Shown: piece after piece, positions 16,411 to 25,294 of the stretch
How the letters are laid out: every line of letters starts with the position of its first letter
Numbering within the stretch: position 1 is the first letter of the stretch
DNA from: Myxococcales bacterium
Lineage (GTDB): Bacteria; Myxococcota_A; Polyangia; Palsa-1104; JAEUJZ01
DNA length: 64,000 nt
Direction: 5' to 3'
Assembly: GCA_016794465.1 (NCBI GenBank)
Contig: JAEUKA010000046.1
Location: 1 to 64,000 of the forward strand
Translations under genes and position numbers: made by a program
The notes under the pieces: model-generated
Database searches by the model: none
Told to the model about the DNA's origin: nothing
Seen by the model: the letters and a program-made list of their open reading frames with translations, nothing else

Positions 16411-18111
16411 TTACTGACGGAGCATGTAGCGAATGCCGCCGGAGGTGGAGTAGACCAAGTCCATCTTCTTGTCGTTGTTGAGATCGACGACCACCAGCTC
16501 CGAGGGGGCGGCGATGGCCGTGTTCTTGTTGGCGGTCACGAAGCGGCCGTTGCAGGGATTGAGCCAGATCTCGGATCGCGCCGAGGTTGGATTCAGCAAG
16601 ATGATGTCCGGGGTGCCGTTGGCATCGAAGTCGGCGCTGGCCAGCACCGGCAAGGTGGTCGCGCCGGGGATCGCGGTGTCGACCGACGCGAGCAGCGTGC
16701 CATCGCCCTTGTTGGCCAGGAAGCTGAGGAGGGGGCCACTGCCAGTCACGACATCGATCTTGCCGTCGAGGTTGAAGTCACCGAGCACGAGGCCAGCGGT
16801 GGTGTTGGTGGTCGGATAGGCGACCTTGGCCTTGAAGGTGCCGTTGCCGTTGCCGAGAAGGACGCTCACTTCCTTGTTCAGGCTGGAGGTGGCGACCAGA
16901 TCGAGCTTGGTGTCGCCGTCGAGATCAGCCGTCGCGATTCGGGTGCCGCGCGCCGCTGGATAATCAACCTTGGCCCCCAGCACGCCCGCGCCGTTGCCGA
17001 GCAGCACGCTGATCTGATCCACGCCGCTGTGGATGGCCGCAATGTCGACTTTGCCATCGCCGTTGAAGTCGCCCGCGACCAGTCCTTCTGGCGTGGTGTT
17101 GGCGGCATAGTCAACGCGAGGACCGATCGGCGCCGCCGTGGCCAGGTAGACGCTGATGGAGTTGCCTTCGCTCGCGATGATGTCCATTTTGCCGTCACCG
17201 TTGAGATCGGCGGTGATCATCCGCCGCGCCGGGCCGCCCGCCACGGTGCTGATGCCGGTCATGCCGTTGGTGAGCGTCCCAGCCGCAGAGCCCGTTCCCG
17301 AGTCAAGGTGGGTGCCGCCGTGATCGTGGATGAAGTCGGGGTTCTTGTCGCCCGTCCAGTCACCGACTGCCAGCGCGGTAGCGGGAGCAAAGCCGGTGCT
17401 CTGCTCAGCGCCGAAGGTGATGACTGCTGGCGCCGCAAGATACTGGAAGGACATCGGCAGGGACAGTGGGCTGCCGGGCTGCCCGTCAATGCTGACATCA
17501 ACCTTGCCAGCCATCGTCGCGGCGGGCGTCATCGCGGTCATGGTGGTCGCCGATGGCACCGCCGGAGCAGTTGCCTGGATCTGGCCAAAGCGAACCCCAA
17601 CACCGGGTCGGTTCACAAAGTTGGTGCCAGTCAGCGTCACGGCGGTGCCGCCCGCCAGCGGTCCACACGCGGGTGCAATCGCCGTAAACGTCGCCGCCAG
17701 CTCGCACTTGCCGTTGTCGCAGGTATTGGTCGCGCAGTCGCTGTTCACGCTGCACGCGCCGCCGGTTCCACACTTGGCACAGGCAGCGCCTCCGCAGTCG
17801 GTGTCTGTCTCGTCCTGATTCTTGACCTGATCCATGCACGACGGCGCGACGCAGACACCGCTGCCACACAACAGTGGCGCTGCGCAGTCGCCCATGGCAG
17901 AGCAGGCTTTGCCAGCCGAACACTTGACCTCGCAGGTGCTGCCGCAGTCGATGTCTGTCTCGGTTCCGTTCTTGATGCCATCGGTACAGCTGGGCAGAGC
18001 CGCTGCGAGGTCCGGAACATCATTCCCACTGGTTCCTGTGTCTCCGCAGGCCGCTGCAACCCCCAGCAAAGCGAAAAAAACCCGTGTCACCGTAAGCTTT
18101 GAAGTTCTCAT
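16411..18111 (-). CDS. Lipoprotein with Cys-rich repeats, IPT/TIG and VCBS/FG-GAP propeller
   Basis: This 566-residue exported protein begins with a signal ending GVAAACGD, a plausible lipobox. Two Cys-rich repeats follow (CTDGIKNGTETDIDCGSTC, CMDQVKNQDETDTDCGGAAC), of the type common in myxobacterial surface proteins. An IPT/TIG domain comes next (ACGPLAGGTAVTLTGTNFVN), then about seven FG-GAP/VCBS repeats with calcium-type D-x-D/N-x-DG loops (DLNGDGKMDI, DFNGDGKVDI, DLDGDTKLDL, DFNLDGKIDV). The C-terminal part should form an integrin-like beta-propeller. The role is likely surface adhesion or ligand binding; no enzyme motif is seen. It is monocistronic. Confidence 0.8.
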   Translation of the reverse strand: MRTSKLTVTRVFFALLGVAAACGDTGTSGNDVPDLAAALPSCTDGIKNGTETDIDCGSTCEVKCSAGKACSAMGDCAAPLLCGSGVCVAPSCMDQVKNQDETDTDCGGAACAKCGTGGACSVNSDCATNTCDNGKCELAATFTAIAPACGPLAGGTAVTLTGTNFVNRPGVGVRFGQIQATAPAVPSATTMTAMTPAATMAGKVDVSIDGQPGSPLSLPMSFQYLAAPAVITFGAEQSTGFAPATALAVGDWTGDKNPDFIHDHGGTHLDSGTGSAAGTLTNGMTGISTVAGGPARRMITADLNGDGKMDIIASEGNSISVYLATAAPIGPRVDYAANTTPEGLVAGDFNGDGKVDIAAIHSGVDQISVLLGNGAGVLGAKVDYPAARGTRIATADLDGDTKLDLVATSSLNKEVSVLLGNGNGTFKAKVAYPTTNTTAGLVLGDFNLDGKIDVVTGSGPLLSFLANKGDGTLLASVDTAIPGATTLPVLASADFDANGTPDIILLNPTSARSEIWLNPCNGRFVTANKNTAIAAPSELVVVDLNNDKKMDLVYSTSGGIRYMLRQ

Positions 18112-18270
18112 GTCACGCCCCCTTCGTTTCTGTTCACACGTGCGATTCCCTCCCGCCTCCTCCCACCCCTGCTGTCACCGTCGAACGCTCGGCGGCTTCA
18201 GCCCTTCTCGTCGGCTCGTTCAACATATCAGATCAGCGAACCTGTGGAACAGATGCAGCGTTTAGGAGAT

Positions 18271-19887
18271 TTAGGAGGCCGGGAGCACCTGGGAAAGGAG
18301 TGTGCGGAGCTGCGACTCATCGAACGGCTTTTCCAGCAGCGGACTGCGCGTCTGGCTTAGGAACTCCTGCGTCCGCGAGGTAAACGCGCCTCCGGTCATG
18401 AAGACCATCTTGTCTGCTTGATCAGGAAACTGCCGCTGCAGCGCGTAATAGAGATCAACGCCAGTCATCTCGGGCATCATCAGGTCGCAGAGAATGACGG
18501 CGAAGCGCTCGCCCCGGATCAGTCGCTGCAGTGCATCGCGCGCGTGGGTATCCACTTCCACATCATGCTGATCCGCGAGCTGTAGCTGCACAATCATCCC
18601 GAGCGCAGGCTCATCATCAATGACCAGCACCTTGGCTCTCTGCACAGGGACAGAGCCAGCGGGGGACTGGACCAGCGGCGCAGAGACAGGCGGTGACGCA
18701 GGCAAGGAACGTGGCGCAGAAGCGGTCGAAGCAGCAGGCGTCAGACTCCGCTTGGCAACCGTCGGCAGAGTCATCCGCACCAGCGTGCCATTCCCAACAC
18801 TGCTCTCCACCTCAATCTTGCCGCCCAGTCCGGTGATGATGCGGTGGGTGATGGCCAGTCCCAGACCTGTGCCTTCGCCTATCGGCTTGGTGGTAAAGAA
18901 CGGATCGAAGATGCGCGACAGGTGCTCTGGAGGGATTCCCGAGCCAGTATCCGAGACTTCCACCACCACGTGATCCGGTCCAGCTTGCCGCGTCACAACT
19001 CGCACTTCGCTCGGTTCTGGCTGGCCTTCCGGAATCGACTGCAGCGCATTCACAATCACGTTGAGCAGCGCTTGTCCGAGTCGCAGCTCGTTGCCTTCGA
19101 TCAGAGAGATCTCGCCGTAGTGCTTTACCAAGCGGACGCGATGGCGGATTTCATTTTGCGCCAGGCGCAGCGCGGTATCGAGGACCTGCCTCAGATCGAT
19201 GGAGCTATGCACTTCCTCATTCAGTCGCGAAAAGATTTTCAGATCGCGCACGATGAGCCGCATCCGCTCCGCAGCATCGGCCGCTTCGTGTAGGAATCGC
19301 TCGATCTCACCCAGCTGGACAGACTCGCTCTGCTGGACAGACTCACTCTGAAGGAGTGCCAGCTGCTGACAGGCAAACGCGAGGTTGGCGGTCACCACAG
19401 TCAGCGGGTTGTTGAGCTCATGGGCGACACCAGCAGCGAGCATTCCCACCGAAGCCATACGCTCCGAGATCAGCAGCTGCTCCTGCAAGCGCAGACTCTC
19501 GCGGCGCAGAGTGGCCTCCCGTACTTCGCGCAGCACCGCTGGAACCAGGCGCGCCAGCTTGTCTTTGGACAGAAAATCGTGGGCACCTGCGCGCATCATC
19601 TCGACGGCAACATGGTCATCGACCTTCCCCGAGACAATCACAAACGGCAGATCCAGACTCCGCTGCCTCATCACCGCCAGGGCTTGCTCCGCACCAAAGT
19701 TTGGCAGCACAAAATCGGCCAGGATCACGTCAAAAGGATGGCTGGCCAGCGCACGCTGCATCTCCTCCGCAGTCTGCACCCGCTCACTTTCAACGTGCAG
19801 TCCGCCGCGCCGCAGCTCGCGAATCAGCAGGAGCGCGTCTGCTTCCGAGTCCTCGACGATCAGTACCCGCAGCTTGTCCACGTTCAT
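18271..19887 (-). CDS. Receiver - histidine kinase - receiver hybrid
   Basis: The 538-residue cytoplasmic protein has an N-terminal receiver (LIVEDSEADALLL, phospho-acceptor Asp in VILADFVLPN, Lys in FLSKDK). A HisKA follows (GVAHELNNPLTVV, phospho-acceptor His), then a HATPase with DTGSGIPPEHLSRIFDPFF and GEGTGLGLAI, and a C-terminal receiver (VIDDEPALG, ILCDLMMPEMTG, LLEKPFDE). No membrane segment or DNA-binding domain is present. It is the last of three minus-strand genes, 3 nt behind the single receiver, so it probably receives phosphate from the PAS kinase. GTG 19881, 6 nt after AAGG, is an alternative to ATG 19887, which abuts that AAGG. Confidence 0.9.
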   Translation of the reverse strand: MNVDKLRVLIVEDSEADALLLIRELRRGGLHVESERVQTAEEMQRALASHPFDVILADFVLPNFGAEQALAVMRQRSLDLPFVIVSGKVDDHVAVEMMRAGAHDFLSKDKLARLVPAVLREVREATLRRESLRLQEQLLISERMASVGMLAAGVAHELNNPLTVVTANLAFACQQLALLQSESVQQSESVQLGEIERFLHEAADAAERMRLIVRDLKIFSRLNEEVHSSIDLRQVLDTALRLAQNEIRHRVRLVKHYGEISLIEGNELRLGQALLNVIVNALQSIPEGQPEPSEVRVVTRQAGPDHVVVEVSDTGSGIPPEHLSRIFDPFFTTKPIGEGTGLGLAITHRIITGLGGKIEVESSVGNGTLVRMTLPTVAKRSLTPAASTASAPRSLPASPPVSAPLVQSPAGSVPVQRAKVLVIDDEPALGMIVQLQLADQHDVEVDTHARDALQRLIRGERFAVILCDLMMPEMTGVDLYYALQRQFPDQADKMVFMTGGAFTSRTQEFLSQTRSPLLEKPFDESQLRTLLSQVLPAS

Positions 19888-19890
19888 CCT

Positions 19891-20355
19891 TCACGACAAT
19901 CGGTTTGTCACAGGTGGAGCTTGATTGAGCACCAGCCAGTACAGACCCAGCTGTCGCACGGCATCCTGAAATGCCACAAAGTCCACCGGCTTTTGAACGT
20001 AGCTGCTCGCTCCCAAGCGATAGCTCTCTACCAGATCTTGATCCTCGGAAGAGGAGATCAGGATGACCACCGGAAGGAAGCGCGTCCGCTCGTTTTCGCG
20101 AACTGCTCTTAAGACCTCCAGTCCATCGACCTTCGGGAGCTTGAGATCGAGCAGGACCAACTGGGGCAGCTCATGTGAGGGACGGTCTGCATGCGCGCCT
20201 TGGCAAAACAGAAAGTCGAGCGCCTCTGCTCCATCGCGCGCCAGCACAATCGGATTCATGAGGTTGCTCTTCCGCAGCGCCCGCAGTGTCAGCTCTGCAT
20301 CGCGAGGATTGTCCTCCACAAGCAGGATCATCTTGTCGGGATTTCCGTGGCTCAC
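19891..20355 (-). CDS. Single-domain response regulator, Rcp1-like
   Basis: This 154-residue stand-alone receiver has ILLVEDNPRDAELTLRAL, the phospho-acceptor Asp in LVLLDLKLPKVDG, the Ser in VVILISSSED and the Lys in SYVQKPVD. The long loop after the second strand (FLFCQGAHADRPSHELP) is typical of Rcp1-type regulators that partner phytochrome-like PAS kinases. The start is GTG 20355: AAGGAG lies 8 nt upstream, and the codon overlaps the TGA of the kinase gene (GTGA). That overlap implies translational coupling. It likely shuttles phosphate between the PAS kinase and the hybrid protein that follows 3 nt downstream. Confidence 0.9.
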   Translation of the reverse strand: MSHGNPDKMILLVEDNPRDAELTLRALRKSNLMNPIVLARDGAEALDFLFCQGAHADRPSHELPQLVLLDLKLPKVDGLEVLRAVRENERTRFLPVVILISSSEDQDLVESYRLGASSYVQKPVDFVAFQDAVRQLGLYWLVLNQAPPVTNRLS

Positions 20356-22307
20356 GTCGCAGACTCCTTCGGCGGAATGGTGAAGTAAAATGTAGCGCCC
20401 TCGTTCACTTTGCCCTCGGCCCACACGCGTCCGCCGTGTCGTAGGATGATCCGCTGCACAGTGGCGAGTCCGATTCCTGTTCCTTCAAACTCGTGCGCAC
20501 CATGAAGACGTGCAAAGGCGCCAAACAGCTTGTGTACGTACCGCATGTCGAAGCCTGCGCCGTTGTCTCTCACAAAGTAGGAACGCGGATTCGCAGAGCC
20601 CTCTGTTACTCCGAACTCGATCTGGGCCTGCGCTCGCTTGCTCGTAAACTTCCACGCATTCCCAAGCAGGTTGTCGAGCATGATGGTCAGCAGCCGAGGG
20701 TCCCCGACCGTGGTCATTCCGGGCTGAATCTGTACGTCAACCCGGCGGTGCGGTTCACGCTGTCGCAAGCGATTCACCACGGTGGCAGCCAAGACAGACA
20801 GGTTGACCGGCTGCTGCGAGAGCTCACTACGCGTCACCCGTGACAGCTCCAGCAGATCATTGATGAGCTGCGCCATCAGCTGGGCGGACTCCCGAACGTA
20901 GCGCAGATAGCGCTTCCCTTCGTCATCCAGCTTGTCGTGACAGTCCTCGAGCAGCGCTTGGCTAAAGCCATCAATGCTCCGCAGCGGAGCCCGCAGATCG
21001 TGCGCAACGGAATAGGTGAACGCCTCTAGCTCTCTGTTGACCGCTTCTGTCGCTTCCTTGGCACGCACAAGCTGCAGCTGGATTCGCTTCAGCTCACTGA
21101 TGTCGCGCGCAATCTTGGACACTCCGATGATCTCGCCATCGACGCTGCGGATCGGAGACAGAGTCACCGACACCTCCAGCTCTTTTCCGTTTTTGCGAAG
21201 ATACTTTGTCTCGAAGTGAGAGATGTGTTCGCCGCGAATCAGTCGCTCCGCCAGCTGAGCTTCCAACGCCGCGCGCTCGGGAAGGAAGAGCGCATCGATC
21301 GACCTCCCAATCATCTCGTGTGCAGAGTAGCCAAACATCCGCTCCGCAGAGCGATTCCAGTTGGTCACCACTCCATCGATTCTGCGACCAATGATCGCGT
21401 CATCAGAGTCATGAACGATTGCTGCCAGCCGATTCCTGCGCTCGGTGACATCCAGAGACAGAATGCAGAGTCCCTGCGGAACCGGAATCATCCGCAGCTC
21501 GAAACAGATCTGCGCTCCATCCGGAAAGGTAAAGTCATTCTCGAATCGCTCGACCGTGCGCTGCGACATACACCGGCGGATCACCACAAACAGCGGCGTG
21601 TCTTCGATGCCCGGATAGCACTCCATCATCGTCCGTCCGAGCAGTGCCGCCTTCGGTCGCCGCGCCTGGGTCACCACCAGATCGTTGAGGTACAGATAGC
21701 GAAACTCGAAGTCGATGACCTGGCACCCTTCGAGCAGTCGATCGAGCACATCTCGCGACAGGTTGGCCGATTGAAGCGCCGCCTCCTGAAGTCTCTGCTG
21801 AGTAATGTCTTCGACGTGGACGGCCCGATACTGCGGCGTACGGTGCCTGTCCTTGACCGACGTGATGTTGATCCGGACCGGAAAGCGCGTTCCGTCTTTG
21901 CGAACGTGCTCCGCTTCCAGCGAGAACTGACCCCGCCCATGCGCGCACTCGAGCTGCATTCCCAGCTGCGACCGGAATGGCTCCGCAAACAGCTCGATGA
22001 TCGGCCGATCGCGCAGCTCTTCGGTGGTATAGCCGTGCATCTGCGCGAAGGCCCGGTTCACCGCCGCCAGCTTCTGGCCATCTTGGGAGCTGATCGCGAT
22101 GCCCCACTTGGCATCCTCAAACAAGTGCGCCCAGGTGCGCAGCTCGTCTTCCGCCAGCTTGAGCGAGGTGAGGCCCGTGGGCTCCCCGCTGTCTTGGCGA
22201 ACCTGCTCGTACAGCTCTTGCTTCAAGTCGTGCGAGGGTTGATCCGTCAAACCTTGGTACTCCGACACTGTGACTGATACGTAGGCCGGCCCGGCAGCTC
22301 TAATCAC
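20352..22307 (-). CDS. Multi-PAS sensor histidine kinase
   Basis: This cytoplasmic kinase of about 651 residues has three PAS domains. PAS1 has GIAISSQDGQKLAAVNRAFA and its PAC region; PAS2 is divergent (VLDRLLEGCQVIDFEFRYLYLN); PAS3 has DDAIIGRRIDGVVTNWNRSAERMFGY. HisKA follows with FTYSVAHDLRAPLRSIDGF, then HATPase with DNLLGNAWKFTS, RDNGAGFD and GTGIGLATVQRII. The kinase core is the phytochrome/Cph1-like class. No bilin-binding Cys or GAF domain is seen, so the signal is unknown. It is the first gene of a three-gene phosphorelay operon. The start GTG 22307 has no clear ribosome site and the true start may be downstream. A candidate promoter lies about 205 nt upstream. Confidence 0.9.
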   Translation of the reverse strand: MIRAAGPAYVSVTVSEYQGLTDQPSHDLKQELYEQVRQDSGEPTGLTSLKLAEDELRTWAHLFEDAKWGIAISSQDGQKLAAVNRAFAQMHGYTTEELRDRPIIELFAEPFRSQLGMQLECAHGRGQFSLEAEHVRKDGTRFPVRINITSVKDRHRTPQYRAVHVEDITQQRLQEAALQSANLSRDVLDRLLEGCQVIDFEFRYLYLNDLVVTQARRPKAALLGRTMMECYPGIEDTPLFVVIRRCMSQRTVERFENDFTFPDGAQICFELRMIPVPQGLCILSLDVTERRNRLAAIVHDSDDAIIGRRIDGVVTNWNRSAERMFGYSAHEMIGRSIDALFLPERAALEAQLAERLIRGEHISHFETKYLRKNGKELEVSVTLSPIRSVDGEIIGVSKIARDISELKRIQLQLVRAKEATEAVNRELEAFTYSVAHDLRAPLRSIDGFSQALLEDCHDKLDDEGKRYLRYVRESAQLMAQLINDLLELSRVTRSELSQQPVNLSVLAATVVNRLRQREPHRRVDVQIQPGMTTVGDPRLLTIMLDNLLGNAWKFTSKRAQAQIEFGVTEGSANPRSYFVRDNGAGFDMRYVHKLFGAFARLHGAHEFEGTGIGLATVQRIILRHGGRVWAEGKVNEGATFYFTIPPKESAT

Positions 22308-22706
22308 TTTATACTGCGGCGTAGGGAAATGCTGTGTCCATCACAAATTGCGACCCACTGTCGGACATATCGCGCCGCAGCGTAAGCGACTGCCCGAGCA
22401 ACTGGCCAGCTGCTGAGGCTGCGTCAGCCACGAAAACCCAGCGGATGTCAGCCCCCAAAGCCATATCCACACATCACCATAAATGTATGACACGAGATTA
22501 AATACTCTTTGAATATACTTCAATTTCTCAGTTACTGCAAAAATGCCAAATATCGAAGCCCGATAGGAATCAACTATAAGCCACAGCGCAGCACGAACGG
22601 AGTCATCCTGACGCAGCGGCCAGCGGAGCCAACGCGACGGCCCAGCCGGGGACGCGATCACCCCACCCTGGTCGCAGACAGCCCCCGACTCCCCCCAGAG
22701 TCGCGA
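22308..22706. other. AT-rich intergenic region upstream of the phosphorelay operon
   Basis: This stretch of about 400 nt between the kinase-relay operon and the end of the Ser/Thr kinase gene holds no convincing gene. The middle (about 22460-22580) is markedly AT-richer than the surroundings, as expected for a promoter or a transferred remnant. A sigma70-like promoter reads toward the PAS kinase (see 22512-22540). The left half (22320-22440) is GC-rich with no recognised motif. Confidence 0.45.
22512..22540 (-). promoter_or_regulatory. Candidate sigma70 promoter of the PAS-kinase operon
   Basis: On the minus strand TTGCAG (22540-22535) is followed after exactly 17 nt by TATATT (22517-22512), close to the -35/-10 consensus. 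It lies in the most AT-rich part of the region and points toward the PAS kinase about 205 nt downstream. Start-site mapping would be needed to confirm it. Confidence 0.42.
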
Positions 22707-23978
22707 CTATTCCGTCTTGCCCCAGCGACCCCGCAGCCGCGCCCACAGTCCTTTGGGTCCAGCCGGATTGGTCGGCTGGGTCACTTCCGGAGCCGCCCCC
22801 GGAGTCGGCAGGGCCACCGGCTCGCCACTCTTCGCCGACGGCTCGGTCCCCGCCACCAGCTGCGCCAGCTTTTCATCGGAAGCACGCAGCGACTTGATCT
22901 GCAGCTGCACCCCGCCTACCGAGCCCACCACACCTTCCACAGCGGTCATCACCATCGAGGCATCGCGGTCTTCCCCAGAGGGCAGCTCGACGCGCTGACA
23001 GGCGGCAATCTCGGCCATCTCGGTGTCGTAGTCGGCGCGGAACAGCGTCCGCACATGCTCGACGATCTCTTTGTTCGGATCGAAGCGATACGGAGCCAAA
23101 AACGTGTGCAGATCCTGCGCCAGTTCCTGCGCCGAGCCATAGCGATCGGCCACATCCCGGGCCAGCGCCTTCATCACAATCCGATCGAGCGCTTCGGGCA
23201 CACGGCGGTTGAACTTCGATGGAGGCAGCACCTCGGCGTTGCGCACCCGCTCCATCAGCTGAAACTCGGTATCGCCGCGAAACAGCTTCTCGGTGGTGAG
23301 CATCTCGTGGAGGATAATTCCCGTCGAGAACACATCCGTCCGCGCATCGACCGGCATGCCGCGAATCTGCTCCGGCGACATATAGCTGAACTTGCCCTTG
23401 AGGACGCCGATCTCTGACGTGAACTTGACCATCGCCTGGGCAATTCCGAAGTCGAGCAGCTTGACGCTGCCATCCCAGCCAATGCGAACATTCGACGGTG
23501 AGACATCGCGGTTGACGATCGCCAGCGGCTTGCCGTCCGCGTCGTTGAGGGTATGCGCGTGATGCAGTCCTTCGCTCATCTTGGCGGCGATGTAGCACGC
23601 GTGTGGCAGCGGAATGCGCGAGCCTGTCTCCTGACAGCGACGGAGAATCTGGGTCAGATCCTTGCCGCCGATGTACTCCATGGCGATGAAGTAGCGGCCT
23701 TCGGTGCGACCGATCTCGAACGTGCGCACGATGCTGTCATGGCTGAGCAGCACCGCCAGCTTGCCCTCCCGCACGAACATCTCGACAAAGCGCGTCTCTT
23801 TGGCGAGCTGCGAGCGCATGCACTTGATGGCATAGAGCCGACCGCCGCTCTGACGACTGCGAGCACGGTAGACCTCGGCCATACCGCCGCGCGCGATCAG
23901 CCCCAGAAGCAAGTACTTGCCGAAAGCCTGCGGGTTTTCAGGCGACCCAGGATCGAGTTTGTCGGCTGCAGAATCCAT
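22707..23978 (-). CDS. Cytoplasmic Ser/Thr protein kinase (Pkn type)
   Basis: This eukaryote-like kinase of 423 residues has a P-loop IARGGMAEVYRA, the lysine in YAIKCM, the catalytic loop IVNRDVSPSNV (Asn replaces the usual His of HRD), KLLDFGIA, the APE-equivalent SYMSPEQIRG and ARTDVFSTGIILHEML. A C-terminal tail of about 130 residues, Pro/Ala-rich near the end, has no transmembrane segment, so it is not a PASTA-type receptor. ATG 23978 is chosen; an upstream TTG would add three residues. Myxobacterial kinases of this kind phosphorylate regulators, and the FHA activator at 2-3.5 kb is a conceivable reader. The HRD-to-NRD change may alter activity. Confidence 0.92.
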   Translation of the reverse strand: MDSAADKLDPGSPENPQAFGKYLLLGLIARGGMAEVYRARSRQSGGRLYAIKCMRSQLAKETRFVEMFVREGKLAVLLSHDSIVRTFEIGRTEGRYFIAMEYIGGKDLTQILRRCQETGSRIPLPHACYIAAKMSEGLHHAHTLNDADGKPLAIVNRDVSPSNVRIGWDGSVKLLDFGIAQAMVKFTSEIGVLKGKFSYMSPEQIRGMPVDARTDVFSTGIILHEMLTTEKLFRGDTEFQLMERVRNAEVLPPSKFNRRVPEALDRIVMKALARDVADRYGSAQELAQDLHTFLAPYRFDPNKEIVEHVRTLFRADYDTEMAEIAACQRVELPSGEDRDASMVMTAVEGVVGSVGGVQLQIKSLRASDEKLAQLVAGTEPSAKSGEPVALPTPGAAPEVTQPTNPAGPKGLWARLRGRWGKTE

Positions 23979-24212
23979 TACGCCCAAGTGTAATTTCAGA
24001 CCTTATCAGCCCGTCGCCATCCTGTCTACGCGTGACTCCCGACGTGGGGGCCTGTGGGCAAACAGAACTGCTAAGCAGCGTATCGACAGACCGTAGCCAA
24101 GCACTTTACCATGTGGTCTTGGGCTTTTGTGCAGCACATCACGAGCAACCCTGTGATCGGGTGCAGCAAGAGCCGACTCTGCAACCAAATCGGTAATGAA
24201 CGGGCGATCGCC

Positions 24213-25280
24213 ATGGGTCATGCACACGTTGGGACGGGCACGGGAGCGAGGCCACGCGTCGAACAGCGCGAGCGAGCGGTGGCCATCGTCGTAGAACGCA
24301 ATCGCAGCACGGGCAAGCGCTTGGCCAGGCTGCTGGTCAGCGCCGGTTATACCGTCAAGACCTACGAAGACGAGACGACCGCCATTGCGCCGATTCTGCA
24401 CAGCGATCCCCAGATCGGGCTGTGGCTGGTGGTGGGAGAAGCAGCAGCAGCGGCGGCGATCACGGAAGGACTCAAGACTCCACCGGCTGGTAAGCGCGCC
24501 GTTGGGGTGATCTATGGAAATGGCGATGAGATCGACACCGCCGCGCTGTTTGAGCATGCCGGTATTGCTGCGGTGCTGGGGCTCAAGCCCTCGTCCGGTC
24601 GCCCCGATCTAGAGAGTGAGCTGCTGAGCATTGCGTCGTTTTTGCGCGGCCAGCCGCTGCTGCCGGTCCAAGGCTTTCTGCTCTGGGGTGCGCAGTCGTT
24701 TTCGGCCAGCATGACCAACATTGGCGGTCGTGACGCCGCCGAGTCGCGCCTCGTCAAGCTGTGTAGCGAACACCTCAACATCTCGCGCCGCATCGCCGAT
24801 AGCCTGGCCGAGGTCGTTCACGAGCTCATCACCAACGCAATGTATGACGCTCCCGTCGACGCCCAGGGCCGCACTCGCTACGCCCACGACCGCACCGCTC
24901 ACATCGAGCTACCCGCCGAAGACAAAGTCATCTTTCGATACGGCACCGATGGCATCCGCCTCGCGGTCGAGGTCGTTGATCGCTTTGGCCGGCTCAAGCG
25001 GTCGGATCTTGTGCGGTCGCTGCGTCGCGCCCAGAGTGGTCAGGTCAACCGAGGCCAAGGTGGCGCCGGCATCGGACTGTCGCTGGTTTGTCGAACTTGT
25101 CCGCTTTTGCAGGTCGATGTCGAACCGGGCTGTCGCACCAGACTCACTGCCGTCATCGATCTAGAACCAGGGCGGGCGACCGAAGGTGCGAAGCCCGGTC
25201 GCAGTATCATCTTTCCAGACTTGGCCGCCCACGCGGTCAGGCCAGACTTGACCGGCCACCCGGTTAGGCACGATTCTTAA
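24213..25280 (+). CDS. Pseudo-receiver plus GHKL ATPase (RsbW-like) protein
   Basis: The 355-residue product starts with a receiver-like fold (AIVVERNRSTGKRLARLLVSAGYTV) lacking a clear phospho-acceptor Asp. A GHKL ATPase follows with an N-box (LAEVVHELITNAMYDAPVD), a D-region (VEVVDRFGRLKRSD) and a G-box (GQGGAGIGLSLV). No HisKA is present, so this looks like an anti-sigma-factor-type ATPase (RsbW/SpoIIAB family), not a sensor kinase. The next gene, 14 nt downstream, encodes STAS domains, the normal antagonists of such ATPases, so the two probably form a partner switch. A short C-terminal tail is Pro/His-rich. ATG 24213 is the likeliest start but lacks a strong ribosome site; an in-frame ATG 24111 is less protein-like. 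Confidence 0.72.
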   Translation: MGHAHVGTGTGARPRVEQRERAVAIVVERNRSTGKRLARLLVSAGYTVKTYEDETTAIAPILHSDPQIGLWLVVGEAAAAAAITEGLKTPPAGKRAVGVIYGNGDEIDTAALFEHAGIAAVLGLKPSSGRPDLESELLSIASFLRGQPLLPVQGFLLWGAQSFSASMTNIGGRDAAESRLVKLCSEHLNISRRIADSLAEVVHELITNAMYDAPVDAQGRTRYAHDRTAHIELPAEDKVIFRYGTDGIRLAVEVVDRFGRLKRSDLVRSLRRAQSGQVNRGQGGAGIGLSLVCRTCPLLQVDVEPGCRTRLTAVIDLEPGRATEGAKPGRSIIFPDLAAHAVRPDLTGHPVRHDS

Positions 25281-25294
25281 GGTAGGCTGCCGTC

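Noticed and set aside
22341..22661. 106-codon minus-strand frame in the AT-rich gap
   Set aside because: It covers the candidate promoter, has no ribosome site and its product shows no family feature.
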